Assembly (NCBI GenBank): GCA_032358255.1
Contig: JAULBX010014203.1
Span: 32,334-96,333, forward strand
Direction: 5' to 3'
Length of the DNA stretch: 64,000 nt
Source of the DNA: Heterotrichella gracilis
Taxonomy: Eukaryota; Sar; Xanthophyceae; Tribonematales; Xanthonemataceae
Part shown: one piece after another, positions 47,268 to 60,973 of the stretch
How the letters are laid out: every line of letters begins with the position of its first letter
Position numbering within the stretch: position 1 is the first letter of the stretch
Made by a program: the position numbers and the translations under genes
Notes under the pieces: generated by a model
What the model was told of the DNA's origin: nothing
What the model saw: the letters and a program-made list of their open reading frames with translations, nothing else
Database searches by the model: none

Positions 47268-50200
47268 CTACCTGAACCCTTGCAGATACTTGATCTGCGC
47301 TTCCAAGTCGTCGCCTTCCACTGGACGATGATCCATCCCTCCAGCATTCGCATGTTGGCCCCGCCCCGCCCCACCATACGTCGGCATCAGCCCCAGCAGC
47401 GCGGGGTTCTGCGTGAACCCAGGCGGCATGCCCCCATAACCCATCCCATGCTGCATGCCGGGCGCCATGTGGGGGGCTGACAGCAGCGCTGGGTGTAGGT
47501 TGACCGGCGCGCGCTCAAACCCAAGCCCTGCGGGTGGCCCTCGGAACGGTGCTGCCAGTCCATGCAACCCACCGTGGTGCGGGACCATGCCGTATGGAGG
47601 CGGCTGGGGCGCGTAGCCCCCAACCAGGATTGCTGCCGCCGCAACCGCCTCACTATCACCCACAGCCATCACACCGTGCCCCACAGGGTCGGGAGGTGGC
47701 GGCCGCACACTCCCAGCGTACAGCGGGTGTGTGGGCGGCAGTGGGGGAAGCTGGCCGTGCCCCTGGTAGCCCATAGGCATCATGCTGGCATGGCGTCCAC
47801 TGCGGGTGGCGGTGGGACGGGCCGCAGAATGGCCGGGCCGGCCGCCGTCTGGGGAGCGCCGATGCGCCGGGGGCAAAGCCACTGGTGGCGGCTCGTGTTG
47901 GACAGCTGGCGGTGCGGCGGTGGTGGGTGCTGCTGCAGCATCCGGTGAGCGCCTGGCTGGCCCTGTGGGGGGCTGCAGGGCTTCCAGCAGTGCAGCATGT
48001 GCTTCATCCAAGTCACCTGCTTCCATTGCCTGTACAGCGGACGCAACAAGGGGCGCATTAGCAACTTCTGATTGCATAGGCAGGAAACCTGTTTGCCTGC
48101 TATGTGCAACCAGCGTGTACCTCTCTACACATGCAGCCACTCTCCTCTGGGAGTGCCTGACCCTGTCTGTGTCCTACTGTTGACCTCCCCTACTATCTTA
48201 CCTTTGCCACCACTTCAACGTTGCCCACCACATGCCTGGCAGCAGGTCCATACTGCTGCTGCACAGCAACAAGCATGGCCTGCACCTCTGCAGTGCTCAC
48301 AGCCGCCCCTGCTGCATGCGCCCCATTGGCCACGCCCCCGCCAGGTGGCGCCGCCTGCTGGATGATTGCTTGCAACATCTGTGTGAAGTGCTGCAACATG
48401 GGATCCAGGCCCTGGGCAGCGGGCGCGCCAAGACTCGCCAGCGAAGCACCGAAGGCGTCACTCAGCACCTGTAGGAGAGTGCGCATCAGCATGAATATAC
48501 AGTCCCATCCTTGAGCAGGCTGGCTGCAATAGAATGCTATTGCTCTTCCATGCATTCCAGTAATACAGACACATTAGCAGTCAGCCTTGCAGAAGCAAGC
48601 GTTGCTGGAATCCTTTTTCCTGGCATTTTTATACCCATTTCTAAATGTGTTCAGTGTGCTGGCTAGTGAGGGATGACAGACTTTAGCCATGCTGACAAGC
48701 AAGAAGCGGCGCAAATGTGTGAAGCGTTGCGGCTAGAGCGGTCAGACAGCAAGCGATTGGGCGGGAGCACAGATTCACATGTCATCAGCAACCATGCAAT
48801 GCACATTATGGACAACGTTGCGCATGCATGAGCCAGCAAGCACCCACCTGCGGGCTGTAGGCGGGCTGCGACTCCAGCAGCATTGTGAGGCGCGCCTGCA
48901 CCTGCTGCAGGCTTTGCAGGAAGGGCTGCACATCTCCCTGGGATAGGCGCAGCCCCCGCAGCAGCTGCAAGTAGCGCTGGCGGCACTGCTCAGGGCTGCG
49001 GCAGCGTCCCTACGTGCCAGGCACAAGCAGGCTGTTCAGCACATGCAATCAGGGGCTGTCTCACAAACGTGCATACATGACTCTGCCTGGATAAAAAAAT
49101 AATCGCAACGAGCCACAGAAGTGCAACCAGTAAAGAAATGTCCCTTCATTGGCCACTTTTATCCTAACATATTATTCAGAAAGCGCCGCATCCATCCACA
49201 TCTGATCACCAACATTGCTTGGGCAATGCCAGGGATAAGGCGCACCTGTGCATAGATCTGCCCTGCGCCAATCACCGAAGTGGCTGTGGCACCTGCCGCC
49301 AGCGCATCAGATGCCGCCAGCCATGTCTGGGAGTCCAGTAGCTGCCCACCATTTTTCCTGCGGCTGCGCGTCACAACCGCAGCAAGCACCAGGTCCTCCG
49401 AAGACTGCAATGTGCCGCATGGGACATTGGGTAAGCACAATGATGGGCTTCAAAAGATGCCCAGGCATCAAGGGGCGCCCAGACACCATTAAGCAAACCA
49501 CCAATATACCCATCCACACAGTGCCATGGGTGCAGGCAATAACAAGCAGGTTTCTCCTGTGCCCATGCTGTAAGTGTACCAATGGTATGGCGACAGCTGC
49601 GTCCACGTACACCTACCTCCCAGGGAAGTGCCGGCATGGAGGCAAGGGGTGCCTCTGCTCGCATGCTCTGGCTGCTAGCCCTTGCCGCACGCTGCTTCCT
49701 CTGCTCCTCCTCCTGGCTCCCCTCACTGTCGCTACTGAGGTCTGTGGCAGCCAGCGGCATCCGCAGCAGGCGGGAGGCCATGGCGTGCGGCCGGGGAGCT
49801 GTGCGCTGCCGCTTGGAATCACCTGCATGAGGCACTGCAGGGATTACAGGTGGCACATCAGCACTACATAAGACACTACGTGCCGCTTCACCACTGCATG
49901 CATGTCAGCAGAACAACACAGCAGTACCCAGCATTCCAATTACATTTAATGCAGTCATTATTTTCAATTTCATTATATCATCCATGTGAATATGTGGTCA
50001 ATCATGTACAATTTGCAAAGTAACCCGATTCATTTGATTTAATTGTATTGAATTTATACAACATATATGACTGTTTTCCCGTACCCCGCCCCCTCCCCCT
50101 GTCGCACAGAATAAGCACTGCATTTAAGCGTATGGTATGTTTGCAATTCTCCATGCAGGTTGCACATCGTCACCAGTGGTGTCACCACCATTCCACACCC

Positions 50201-53200
50201 TTCCCGGCGTGCACTCACCGCCCCTACCCTCGGACCCCTCCGATGCTTGCAGCGAGCCCAGCCCCCCGCTGCTGTGCTCCTGCTTCACCTGGCTGCTGAG
50301 GTGGGCCTGGCTGGCATCATCACTGCAGGGCAAAGCATGTGGTGCGCGTTGGTATGGGTGCCTATCCGCTAGAAAAAAATTGTAAGTGCAAGACGGCGCA
50401 TGAATCACGCTAATAGCAAGTGGTGAGAGCAAAAGCAACCTGTGGCAAGCAGGGGCCCAACCAATATGACCAACTGTCCTGATACTTTTATCATACTCCG
50501 CATGATGTAGGGCAGCCCGTGGAACCATTGCACATGGGAACCAATCTGGTCAGCCTGTGACAAACCACGCACATGGAATCGCCTGCGTCGCCAAACTTGC
50601 GCTTGCTGCGCGTGGCACGCGTGCGCTCCTTGCGCATCACGGCGCGCGCATTGGGGACCTCAGGCGACGACACCTGTGCTTCAAGTGCAGCTGCAGCTGC
50701 GCGCAAGGCCTCCTCCTCCTCGGCTCGCTCCTCAGCTTCCTGGCGCTGGGCCTCCTCCTGAGAAAAGGGGTTGGCAAAGGATGCAAGGGGTGAGACACGG
50801 AAGAAAAGTGACAGAAATTCATTATCAATAAAGCATCAGGCAACTGGAGATTTCCACTCAATATTGTTAAATTATCATTAATATCAAATCTGTTTATCAC
50901 AACTCAATACCAAATAAGGGTCCAAATACCAGCACCGGTTCACGCCACCGTAATTGCAAATCACAAACTGCTTATTCTTCTCTGGTGGGTTAGCTCCTCC
51001 ATACCTGTGCCCTCCTGTACTCCTGGTCCGCATGCACCTGGTCCCACTCCATGAGCAGCTGAGGGTCACCCTCGTCGATTTCTGCCTCCTGAGGGGGGAT
51101 GAGGGTGTGAATTTTATGCAGGAACGAGGTGCCCAAGTTCCGCACATGCTTGTGAGCTCCAATGACGACAGTGCAGCTTGCAGACTTGGTGTACCACACT
51201 GCTCAGCGGTACCACGCCGCTGCATGCCTCGTGATGCATGAGAGTGCTTCATTCCGGTGCAAACATTGGTGGCCAGACCGGACAGCTGTAACAAAACCCA
51301 CATGGGGTGAAACACAATGCGAGCACCATGGCAGGTATCAGAGTCGTGCACATGAATGACACCCACCTGGTCCGCCTGCATGTTGTCCACCTGCTGCAGG
51401 TCCCACTCATCCACCTTCACCTCCGCCAGCAGCCGCTCCTCCACAGCCGCCATGTCCAGGGGGGCAGTGTGCGCCTCAACCCACCGAACAGCGTACCTGG
51501 AGCAGGGCACCAAAAGAGTGGGTGGGGAGACAATGCAATGCGATGGTGTAGGGGTTTGCATGGCCTTCAAGTTGGCATCACCAAAATACAACCACTAGCC
51601 AGCCACAATTTTCAGGAGCTATCCACCACCCCACCCACCTTTCAATGGGTTTGAGGGACGCCTCCAGCTGTACTATGGCATCCGACCCGCGAGCACCCCC
51701 CGCCAGCGCAGCCACCTCTGCAAGCCCTGACTCATCACCTCCAGCAGAGGGGGGGCGGGGGCCAGCGCTGCTGGGCCCGGCGCCTCCGCTGCGCGCCAGC
51801 GACTGCAGGTCTGTGGTGGACTGGGCGGGCGCGCTGCCTAATGCGGCAGTGGCCTCTCTGCGCATTCACACACATGTGCTGTTGGTTGACACGGGCCTAC
51901 ATAAGCAGTGCTTCATGTGGCATATGGACAGTGCGCTGATGTCAAGGCTGCATGGCGCTGCAATGCACAGCATCACATGCCTAAATGACAGCAGCCCATG
52001 CATATCCCTCTGCCTGGCCGCCCACTCACCCGCCCTCCTCCTCCTCCCCTTCATCATCCTCCCCTGCCTCTTCCACCCCCTGGATGCCAGCTGGCGGCTC
52101 CTCTGTGAACTCTGCCAGCTCAGCAGCCTGCTCCCGCTCAGCCGCTGCCGCAGCAGCAGCATCTGTGTCATCCTCCACACTGCGCAGCGCTGCCTTGAAC
52201 TCCTCGGCACTCATGGCGCCACCAGGGGGAGGGGCGGGAGCGGCGCCTGCAGGAGCGGCGGCACCAGCGGCACCACCACCACCACCTGCAATGTGGGAAA
52301 GTTATCAGCACACAACCGCCCTCCAGAGCACACGATGGGTACCAGGGCAAAATACAGAATAATTACCCACAGTGTTCAGGATTTAATCCACTGCACACGT
52401 TGTGCTGCGCATTAATTGTGACCACTACCCGCCCACAGGCATGAACACCACCGCCCATGGAGGCGCTCAGGTACCCCCACCCTCTCAACTCACTTTGGAG
52501 GCCCAGGATCTCCCTTGGGTTGAATTTGAACAGGTGGTCTGTGTTGAATCCCGCCGACTGGATGGCCAGGTGGTCCAGCTGCCGCTTCTGGTCGCTCTTG
52601 CGCAGGATGTTCTCCTCAATGGTGCGCTCGCTGACCAGGCGGTAGATGTGCACCTCGCGCGTCTGGCCGATGCGGTGGCAGCGGTCCTGTGCCTGCGGGG
52701 ATGGGGGTTAGAGGTTGAGTCAGGGATTTAAATTTAAATCCCTGGCCACGCTACAGCCAGCAGCACACTGCAGGAAGCCTCTTCAACGCCAGATAAAGTG
52801 CTCTGAAAAAGAAACACCCCCCTTCGTGTGTTGCAATAATAAGCATTGTGCGTGTCTTTAAAAAAAAAAAAAAAAACGCCGCCCCCTACCCCCTTACCTG
52901 CGCGTCCATCGCAGGGTTCCAGTCTGAGTCGTAGAACACCACTGTGTCCGCCCCTGTCAGGTTCATGCCCACGCCCCCACTGCGGGTGGACAGGATGAAC
53001 ACAAAGATCTTGGGGTTGGAGTTGAAGCGCTGCATGAGGATTTGGCGCTGCTCCGGGCTGGTGGCGCCATCGAGGCGCAGGTATCTGTGGCCGTGCAGGT
53101 TGAGGAATGCCTCCAGCAGGTCCAGCACCTTGGCCATCTGGGTGAAGATGAGCACCTTGTGGCCGCCGCTCTTCAGGCGCTTCAGCAGGCCAGCCAGCTC

Positions 53201-56200
53201 CTACCGGCAAAAGTGGTGGTGCGTGACGCAGAGGAAAGGGGTGGTGCGTGACGCAGCGGAAAGGCAAATAGACAATATCAGGGAAGTGAGCATCAGGCAG
53301 GGATTCTGGATTGGGTGGGTGATGTTCAGTGTCCTGAGTGGACACTAGCAGCACTCAGCGTTGCCGATGCCTACAGTATTTCTAAAGGATTTGAAGTGAG
53401 AATCCAAGTCCTGCACATGACTGTATAAGGCTGGGGAACATCATGGCAGCAGATTATGGTTCTGGCACTTCATTATTAATACATTTTCACATTAAAAATG
53501 ATTCTTTGGAAGGTGCATGCATGTTTGGTTGAATTGACAGCAACATGCCTGTTCAATGTGTTTGTGTGTCCTTGGCCCACATGCAGCTTGCCCCAGCCGT
53601 ACTGCAGGTGCTTGTCAGGATTTGGGGGTTTTGTGCACCCCTTCACCTACTACCCACCTGCAGCTTGCCGCAATCGTACTGCAGCAGGCGCTTGTCTGGT
53701 ATGAACAGCTGCTGCCGGATGAGGGCAGCGTGCAGTATGCCTGAGCGAGCATACCACTCTGCCACCAGCTGCCGCGTAGTGCGGGCGGCAGCACGCACGA
53801 CAGACTGGTCAGGGCGCGACACCCAGCAAACGGGGGTGCTGGCGCGGGCCTGTGGAGGGCACAAACAGTCAGGTGGCAGAGAACAGGCTGGTGGGACGTG
53901 CAACAACATACCGATACATGATAGCAATGCTTGATGCGTGTTGCACTGTTTTGTCAACAGCAAGCACCTCAGGTACAGTACGTGGGGCACAACCAGCCCT
54001 CATCCGACAGCCACAGCTGGTCCATGCAGGCACACATGTCTACACAACAAGGTCCAATCCCATTGACCCCGCCACACCAGCCCTCTAACCGTGACTGCCT
54101 TGTGGCCCACCTTGGGAATGACAAACATGAACGTCCTGATGTTGTCATTCGCCTCCGCTGCGCGCGTTTCCGGCAGCTTGACCATGTGCGCGATGACATC
54201 AGAGTAGTCCAGGTGGCGGCCCCGCTCCTGCGCAATGACGTGCACGTCCGCCACGGGATCCTGCAGCGCCACCAGCCGCACCACATCGCTGCCAATGAGC
54301 GGGGTGCGCTGTGTGCGTGCTGCACTGACGTGACCAATCAGGTGTAGGCGGGATGTGCGCCACTGCAACCGTTTCTGACCTTGCACCTGGGGGGAGTGGA
54401 GGCAAGGAGGTCAATTGAACTCCGCCGGAGGCAGGTTCTGTGGACAACCATATGGCAGTGCAGGTCTTGTGTATAGGCATGACAGTTACAACATCGTCAG
54501 GCACGCAAGACGCACCAACATGGTACCACCACAAGCGCAGTATACAGTATGTTGCCCGGCAGACGACATGCATGGTTGTCGCATGCTGATGACAGTACAA
54601 CCTGCATGCTGCACCTTCTGACCGCTGCAATGTACATCATTGTGCCATGACTGCTGACATAGCAATGATGTAGTGCTTGCAGACATTTATTCACCCTGCC
54701 ACCCTTTCATGAATGCACCCCTTCCACCACCCTCCTCACCTGCACCGCCTGCGCCACCAGTTTGGCCGCCACGCCTGACGGCCTGAAGTCCAGCGTCTCC
54801 TCCAGCGAGGTGGATGCCGCACCGCTGCTCCCAAAGCAGTCGCCACCACCAGCGGGGCGTGCCAATGCCGCGTTGTGCAGCAAGATGGCTGCGGCATCTG
54901 CACAGGCTTCGCCCACCTGGCGGGCCATGGTCGCGGGATCGGACAGCTCCTGCATAGTCACATGAGTAGAGTCAATAGCTGCTGGGAGATGAGCATGTGC
55001 TTGTTTCCACATATATATATTTCTTGCAAGTTGCCAGCCATATCATCAACCTCAGCAGTTACACAGGGCGCGCTGAGCACGGTTGCTTATGCCCTCCAGA
55101 CCATGTCAAACAAGATATAACAGTTCTTGGTGCCTAAATCCGCAATTGGTCCAATACCAACGCGTCTGACTGGTAAGCACGAGGCCTGTCAAATGGCATG
55201 CATGTAACTTTGCACAGTTTGCTGACACCACATGGTGTTACGACCTCACCTGCACCCGTTGTGCCTCCCACGCTGCCATGTGGCACCCTGCCTGCCGCAG
55301 CCCCTCCCCCGCCACATTAAGCACCTCCAGGGGCGATGCATGGCAGGCACCCGCTACCAAGGAGGGCAGGTGCAGTTCCAGGCTGGGGGAGAAGTCGTAG
55401 GAGGAGATGATGGGGCGGGCCTCAAACAGGTCAGGGTGGTTGCACACCTGGGGCAGGGGGGGTAAGCAGGGTGAGGAATCAACATGCTTGGCATCACATT
55501 GTGTTATAGAAGATTGCATTCCCAATGCCGCCAGGTAGAAATGAATATATATGATGACATGCTGGAAAAAGGACAACTTTAGCTGGTCATCAGGAAGGAT
55601 GTTAAATGGCGCCTACCTTCCGCAGCTGCATGAGGCAGTTGATCATGCCCAGGAAGTTGGTTGATGACAGCATGTTTCGCGTGTCGCTGTTGGCCATGTA
55701 GTCTTCGTACAGCTGCCGCTGCCGCTTGGACAGCCTGCACAAGATGGGGTCAAATTCCTGGGCACCAGTGGCAGGCTGTGCGGTCAAATGTTTCATAACT
55801 TGCTTTGGATACGCTTCATTCCTCGAGTTGAAAAGGTGAAAGGCTGCGCCATGTAGCCAGAAAGGCTGCGCCCTGCACAATAGCAATGGCCATGCAGCTT
55901 GACGAGTGCGAAGTCAAAGGCCCTGGAGCAATCCCAGCACCAGAGGTGTGCCAGTGAACTGCCTAGGGCACCTGGTGTGCCTGCTCACCTGCAGTACACC
56001 ACGTGCTCATACTTGCGCGGCATCTGCTTCTCCACCTCGCTTTTCAGGCGGCGCAGCAGGAAGGGCCGCAGCACGCTGTGCAGGCGGTCAACAACAGCCT
56101 GCAAGGTTACAGGAGCAAACAGGTCAACATCCAGCCACAGCGCGCCGGGCATTGCACACACCCAGCAGGACTTCAACGCTCATTGTCTACATAGCTATGC

Positions 56201-59200
56201 CTCATGTAATGCACCAAGTGCAACAGAGGGCGTGGCCACTGCCAAGATAGACATCAAGGCAATGCGCAATGCATGTCCCTTGAAAAGACTTCCACGTATC
56301 ACGCAAGACATAGCCTCTCCCCCACCTTGTTGATGTCCTGCTGCCCTTCCACCATGCCTGTGAGCGGGTTTGAGAACCAGTCCTTGAACTGCTGATGGCT
56401 GGTGAAGACGTGTGGCATGAGGAAGTGCATGAGCGACCACAGTTCCATGAGGTCGTTCTGCAGCGGAGTGCCGGTGATGAGAAGGCGGCGCTTGGAGTTG
56501 AAATTCAGCAGCGTTTGCCACCGCTGGCTCTTCCAGTTCTTGATCATGTGCGCCTCATCCAGGATGAGGTACTTCCACTTCTTGCGCTTGAACATCTTGG
56601 CATCCTGAGGAGCAGTGGGGGGCAAGATGGGTGGGGTGTAATTCACGGTGCAAGGGAGAGGGTCATATGCATCATTCTCAAGCAAAACCGCTTCCGCCAA
56701 TCACAATGATACACAAATGGTACATACATGCCGGCAGGCACAACCACATGGCCTGCTGAGGCAAATCAGGCACACTGCGCAGCCTCAGGAAAGATTCAGA
56801 TATTGCCCCATACACCGTCCTTTGTGCTTTGCAGGCCCTTTTCCCTCAAGCAGACAGCAAGTCCCCCAACAAGCCCGCCACCCACCTGCAGCACCAGCGT
56901 GTACGATGTGATGCACACATGGAACGCGTTTGGCTTTGACCACCCCTGCCGCTTGGCCTTCCGCTCCTTGGCGGTGCCGTAGTAGGTGAGCAGCTTGAAG
57001 GCGGGGCACCACTTCTTGCACTCCATCTCCCAGTTGAGCATGACGCTGGTGGGGACCACAATCAGGTGCGGGCCCCAGTCGCCCTGCAAACGGAAAAGCG
57101 GGTTGGCGTTGATGCTCCGGGCATGGGGTTACATGCTGATGCATAGCTGCGTGTGCATCAGCGCAGCTCACCCTTATTTTAAGAAGGTGTGCAAATTGTA
57201 CCAAACGTGCAGGTGTGAGGATGCAGGCAGACAGTGGGCCAGCCGCCAATCAGTGGCTGCGAGGCGACATGTTGCGGTGCATGACCAGTCCACCGATCCA
57301 TGCCATGGTGGTCGTATGTTGCTCACCAGCTCACAGGCCAGGTACGCAAGCAACGCAATGGTCTGGATGGTCTTTCCCAGCCCCATCTCATCCGCCAGGA
57401 TGCCATTGAGGCGCTTGTGGTACAGCATGACCAGCCAGTCCAGCCCCACATGCTGGTACTCGCGCAACGTGTTCTTCAGCAGGAAGGGGACCTTGGTCTG
57501 CACGCTTGTGGTGGAGAGGGTGGTGCCAGTAGGCTGTGCGGCACTGGCCACTCGGGCGGCGCCCTCCCATCGGTCACGCTCCCCAACCCCAGCAGCTGGC
57601 GCCACCGCATCCACTTCCATGTCCACTGCAGGAGCCGGCAGGGAGCTGCCAGCAGGGCCTGTAGAGGTGGCTTGCGCTGTAAAGGTGGCTTGCGGCCCAG
57701 TTGCAGTCTGTGCTGCTGCTTGGCTTGTTACGGCCTCCTCATCCTTTTGCTCTGCATCCTCTGCGCCGCTGCCATGCAATGGCTCCTCCTCCTGCTCCCC
57801 AACTTTCTGCCCCGGCATGACGTACCCATACATTGCCAGCAGCTCCTCCAGGGGCATCTCGGCCTCGGCGTCCAGCGCAGCAACCTCCGCTTCCACCGCA
57901 TTGGACTGCACAGCCAGAATGCATAGGTCGGACATGGGCATCATCATGGGGGTTAGGCGTTGCCACAAGTGCCATTGCATGCCCGGGTTGGCTACTTTAA
58001 GCATAAATGGATGGGCGCAGTGCGATTGGTGTTGCCTATGAGGGACATTGCTGCGATATGACAGCACAAAGCGTTTGACACAAGCATGGCGCTCTCACCT
58101 GGCCAGCCTCCTGCGCTGCAGCCATCTCCTCCTCTTCCAGTGTTGCCTCGTCGTCATCCCCTGACTCTAGTGTCACATACTCATCACCGCCATCATCATC
58201 TGCATGCCCCTCGTCACCCAGAGCAGCCACCTGCTGCTCATCATCAGACAAAGCTTCAGGTGCTGCCTCCGGCGCCTCCCCATCAAAGGTGGCTGCTGGT
58301 GCTGTGGCACTGCCCTGCTGCGGGGCCCCTGCAGCATCCGCGCCAGCTGAAGGCTGTGCTTTGCTGGGTGTAGCTCTGGTTTGATCTGCAAGCATAGAAG
58401 CCATGCGCATCAGGCAGCTGATCGAGGCGGCATATCGTCTCACCACAAACCAGTTGCAAGAGCATGCACAACAAGAACCACGTGATGAATCATGGACACT
58501 GCTTGGGGTGCAAAATCTTTTCAAATCCGGATTCTGTATTCTTTGATTTGGAATCTGACAAAGGATCCAACTGGAATCTGACAAAGGAGGATTTTTTTCA
58601 TGTCAATAAAAGTTGACCATGCCTGTATGGGTGTAGGCCAGTTGCTCATCAACCGCACTGGTGCTGGGCTCATCCCCGCCCTCCTCCTGTTCTGTGTCCT
58701 CCCCCTGCTCCTCCCCATCCACCACGTATCCGTACAGCGCCAGCAGCTGCTCAAGCGGCATGCTCGCCTCATCCACCAGCCCTGCCACCTCCTCCTTGCG
58801 CTGCCGCCGCCCCTCACCAGATTGGACTTCAATGGCCTGGGCAACATTGAACAAGCATAAAGCTTTTGGTCGACAGCACAAAATGTTTTATAAGCTGCAA
58901 CGACTAATATTGGTGGAATCAGCCAATATAACTACAAACGGACCGTACTTTAATCATAATGAAGCAACAGCCACTGACCGCATCTGCAACCGTTGCCCAG
59001 CTGTTGAACAAATACTAGACCCAAACCCTTGCAACCTGTCATGCATACCACCGAAATTTCTTACCTCCTCCTCCTCCAATGTTCCTTCATCATCATCCAT
59101 GCTGTCCTCTGTCAGGTAGGCGTCAGCCTCATCGTCAGCTGCGTCAGTTGCACTGCCATCAACACTTGCCAAGTCCATGGGGTCTGCGTGAGGGGAGGTG

Positions 59201-60973
59201 ACGTGGTCAGAGCCAGCCTCCTCGGCATCCTGCCCTTGCCCTGCATCCCCTTCAACAGGTTCTTCCCCTTCAGGCTCCACACCATGCTCCTCCCCCAGCT
59301 CCAGCGATGTGGTAGTGGATGGTGGCAGGCGAAGCTGGCGCTTGGGCTGCGGTGGCACAGGCTCGTTGCCTGCCAGCCTCTGCGCCAGCATGTGCGAGTA
59401 GCGCTGCGTCTGGCCCAGCAGCTTGTCCAGGTTGCGGTCCATGAGCTCCTTCCTGCGCGCCTCAACCAGCTGCTGCTGCTTGTACTGCACCACGCGCTGC
59501 GCTTTGGACCAGAACCCCATGACCTGCAGCAATGACATGTCACCCACATGTCCATATCGCAACCCTCAATTGCTTAGAAGAGTGCCACACTTTCCCTTGA
59601 CACTGGTACATGGGATGTGTCCCGGGGGAGTTGTGTGCCCACTCAACGTTTGGTACATCATGCACGCCCACGCAGCATGCCACACACCATGCACCAGCCA
59701 GCACGGACCACACCCCCACCACCTCATTTGCAATGGTTCTGATGCCATGTCATGATGCCATTCGCAGCAAGACATGGCCTGCCACGCCCAAAGTGGGAGA
59801 AGAGCGCTGAAGCCTTGCAGGTTGGGACACCCTGCCATGTCAACCTACACCCTGCACCCACCTCCTTTGCCATCCACGCCGCCTTCTTGCGGATGCGCTG
59901 CGCCTCCTCGCGCTCCCTGGCTGCCACGCGGCTCTCCAGGTCCAGGTTGCTCTTGCTCACCAGCCGAGCAAACTTGCGCGCCTGCGCCTCCTTCCACTTC
60001 CGCTCCCGCGCAAACTCCTTGGACATCCACGTCATCTCGTCCAGCAGGTAGTCCCAGTGGGCCTTGTGGCGGCTGGGCTCGGGAAACACAGGCAGGATGC
60101 GCGCCTCGCGCTGTTGCATCACCTGTGGGGGACAGGGTGGGGCTAGGCTGGCGTCACTTGCAGGAATGGGTGAAGACAGCCACATAACAGAGGGGGGGGG
60201 AGGAATGGAACATATGCACCAAGCATAGAAGAGGTACAAATTGGCATGAGTTGTTGCATGCCGCATCCCGCGTCTGTCATGATGTTGCAGTACATTCTTT
60301 TTAAACCACATCTTAGGGTTCAGGGCCGCATGTAAATCATAGGATGGGGCAGCCACCGAGCGATCACCTTGTGAGCCTTGTTCAGCACTTGGCGTTCATG
60401 GCGCAGTCGCTCCCGCTCAGAGGCCTCCGCTGCGCGCTGTGGGGACATGGCCGAGTGCCGCGTCAGGCGGGGGCTGGTCACACTCTGGGGTTGGGTTGCA
60501 ACATCCAGCTGCTGCTGCTGTGTTGCACTGCTTGGGATGCCCACCTGACTCCCATGAGTGACATCCCCCCTGCTACTCCCGGCTGCAGCACCACCCAGTG
60601 CGTGTACTTGCAGGCTAGGCAAGTGCGGTGCTGCTGACAGCACCGTCATGTCAGGGCGAGCCAAGGGCGTGGGAGGGCTGGTGGACAAAGGCTGTGTGGG
60701 ATGAGCTGAGTTGGGAGGTGTGACATCTTGCAGCTTGACGGCTGCATGGTCAACCTCCATAGGTTGGGCATCCATACCGCGATCAGAAGCAAGTGGCGCC
60801 CGCTGGGGCGCATAAGGTGACCCGCGCAGGTGGGCCTGCACAGGTGATGAAGTACTTGACGCTGCTGGTGTGGGGTAGATTGCAGGCGAGCACACGTTGT
60901 TCAGGCACATGAGAACACTGGGCACACAGGCTGGCGTGTGGTTGTCCATCAGGGCGTTTGCTTGTGGAGCCAT
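47268..60973 (-). CDS. SWR1-complex ATPase (PIE1/SRCAP/Swr1), H2A.Z exchange motor
   Basis: Catalytic subunit that swaps H2A for H2A.Z in nucleosomes. Exons: 60973-60368, 60122-59862, 59523-59065, 58836-58623, 58385-58099, 57905-57327, 57083-56886, 56604-56326, 56098-55989, 55734-55617, 55447-55250, 54949-54740, 54386-54111, 53849-53658, 53200-52898, 52692-52494, 52285-52030, 51857-51639, 51496-51367, 51088-51005, 50757-50573, 50322-50219, 49822-49617, 49404-49246, 49009-48848, 48468-48202, 48029-47268; 2340 residues (Arabidopsis PIE1 about 2050). HSA domain 205-289 ([20 protein letters not shown]). Acidic histone-binding type region 290-640 with a doubled TLEEEE...MPLEELL module. SNF2 lobe 1 has DEMGLGKT (781-788), DEAH (884-887), [18 protein letters not shown]. 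An insertion of about 290 residues splits the lobes, as in INO80/SWR1 ATPases. Lobe 2 has [49 protein letters not shown]-like region (SSEDLVLAA to [18 protein letters not shown], 1892-1960) matches the PIE1 layout. Intron 4 appears GC-AG. Confidence 0.95.
52860..52876 (+). repeat. A17 tract inside a SWR1 intron
   Basis: A run of about 17 A on the plus strand (T on the sense strand of the gene) lies in intron 15, about 20 bases from the donor of exon 15. It could be a pyrimidine-rich intron signal or a retroposition scar. Confidence 0.6.

Noticed and set aside
56986-58041. 351-codon plus-strand open frame
   Set aside because: It lies opposite SWR1 exons 6 and 7 including the Walker A motif and has no family signal of its own.
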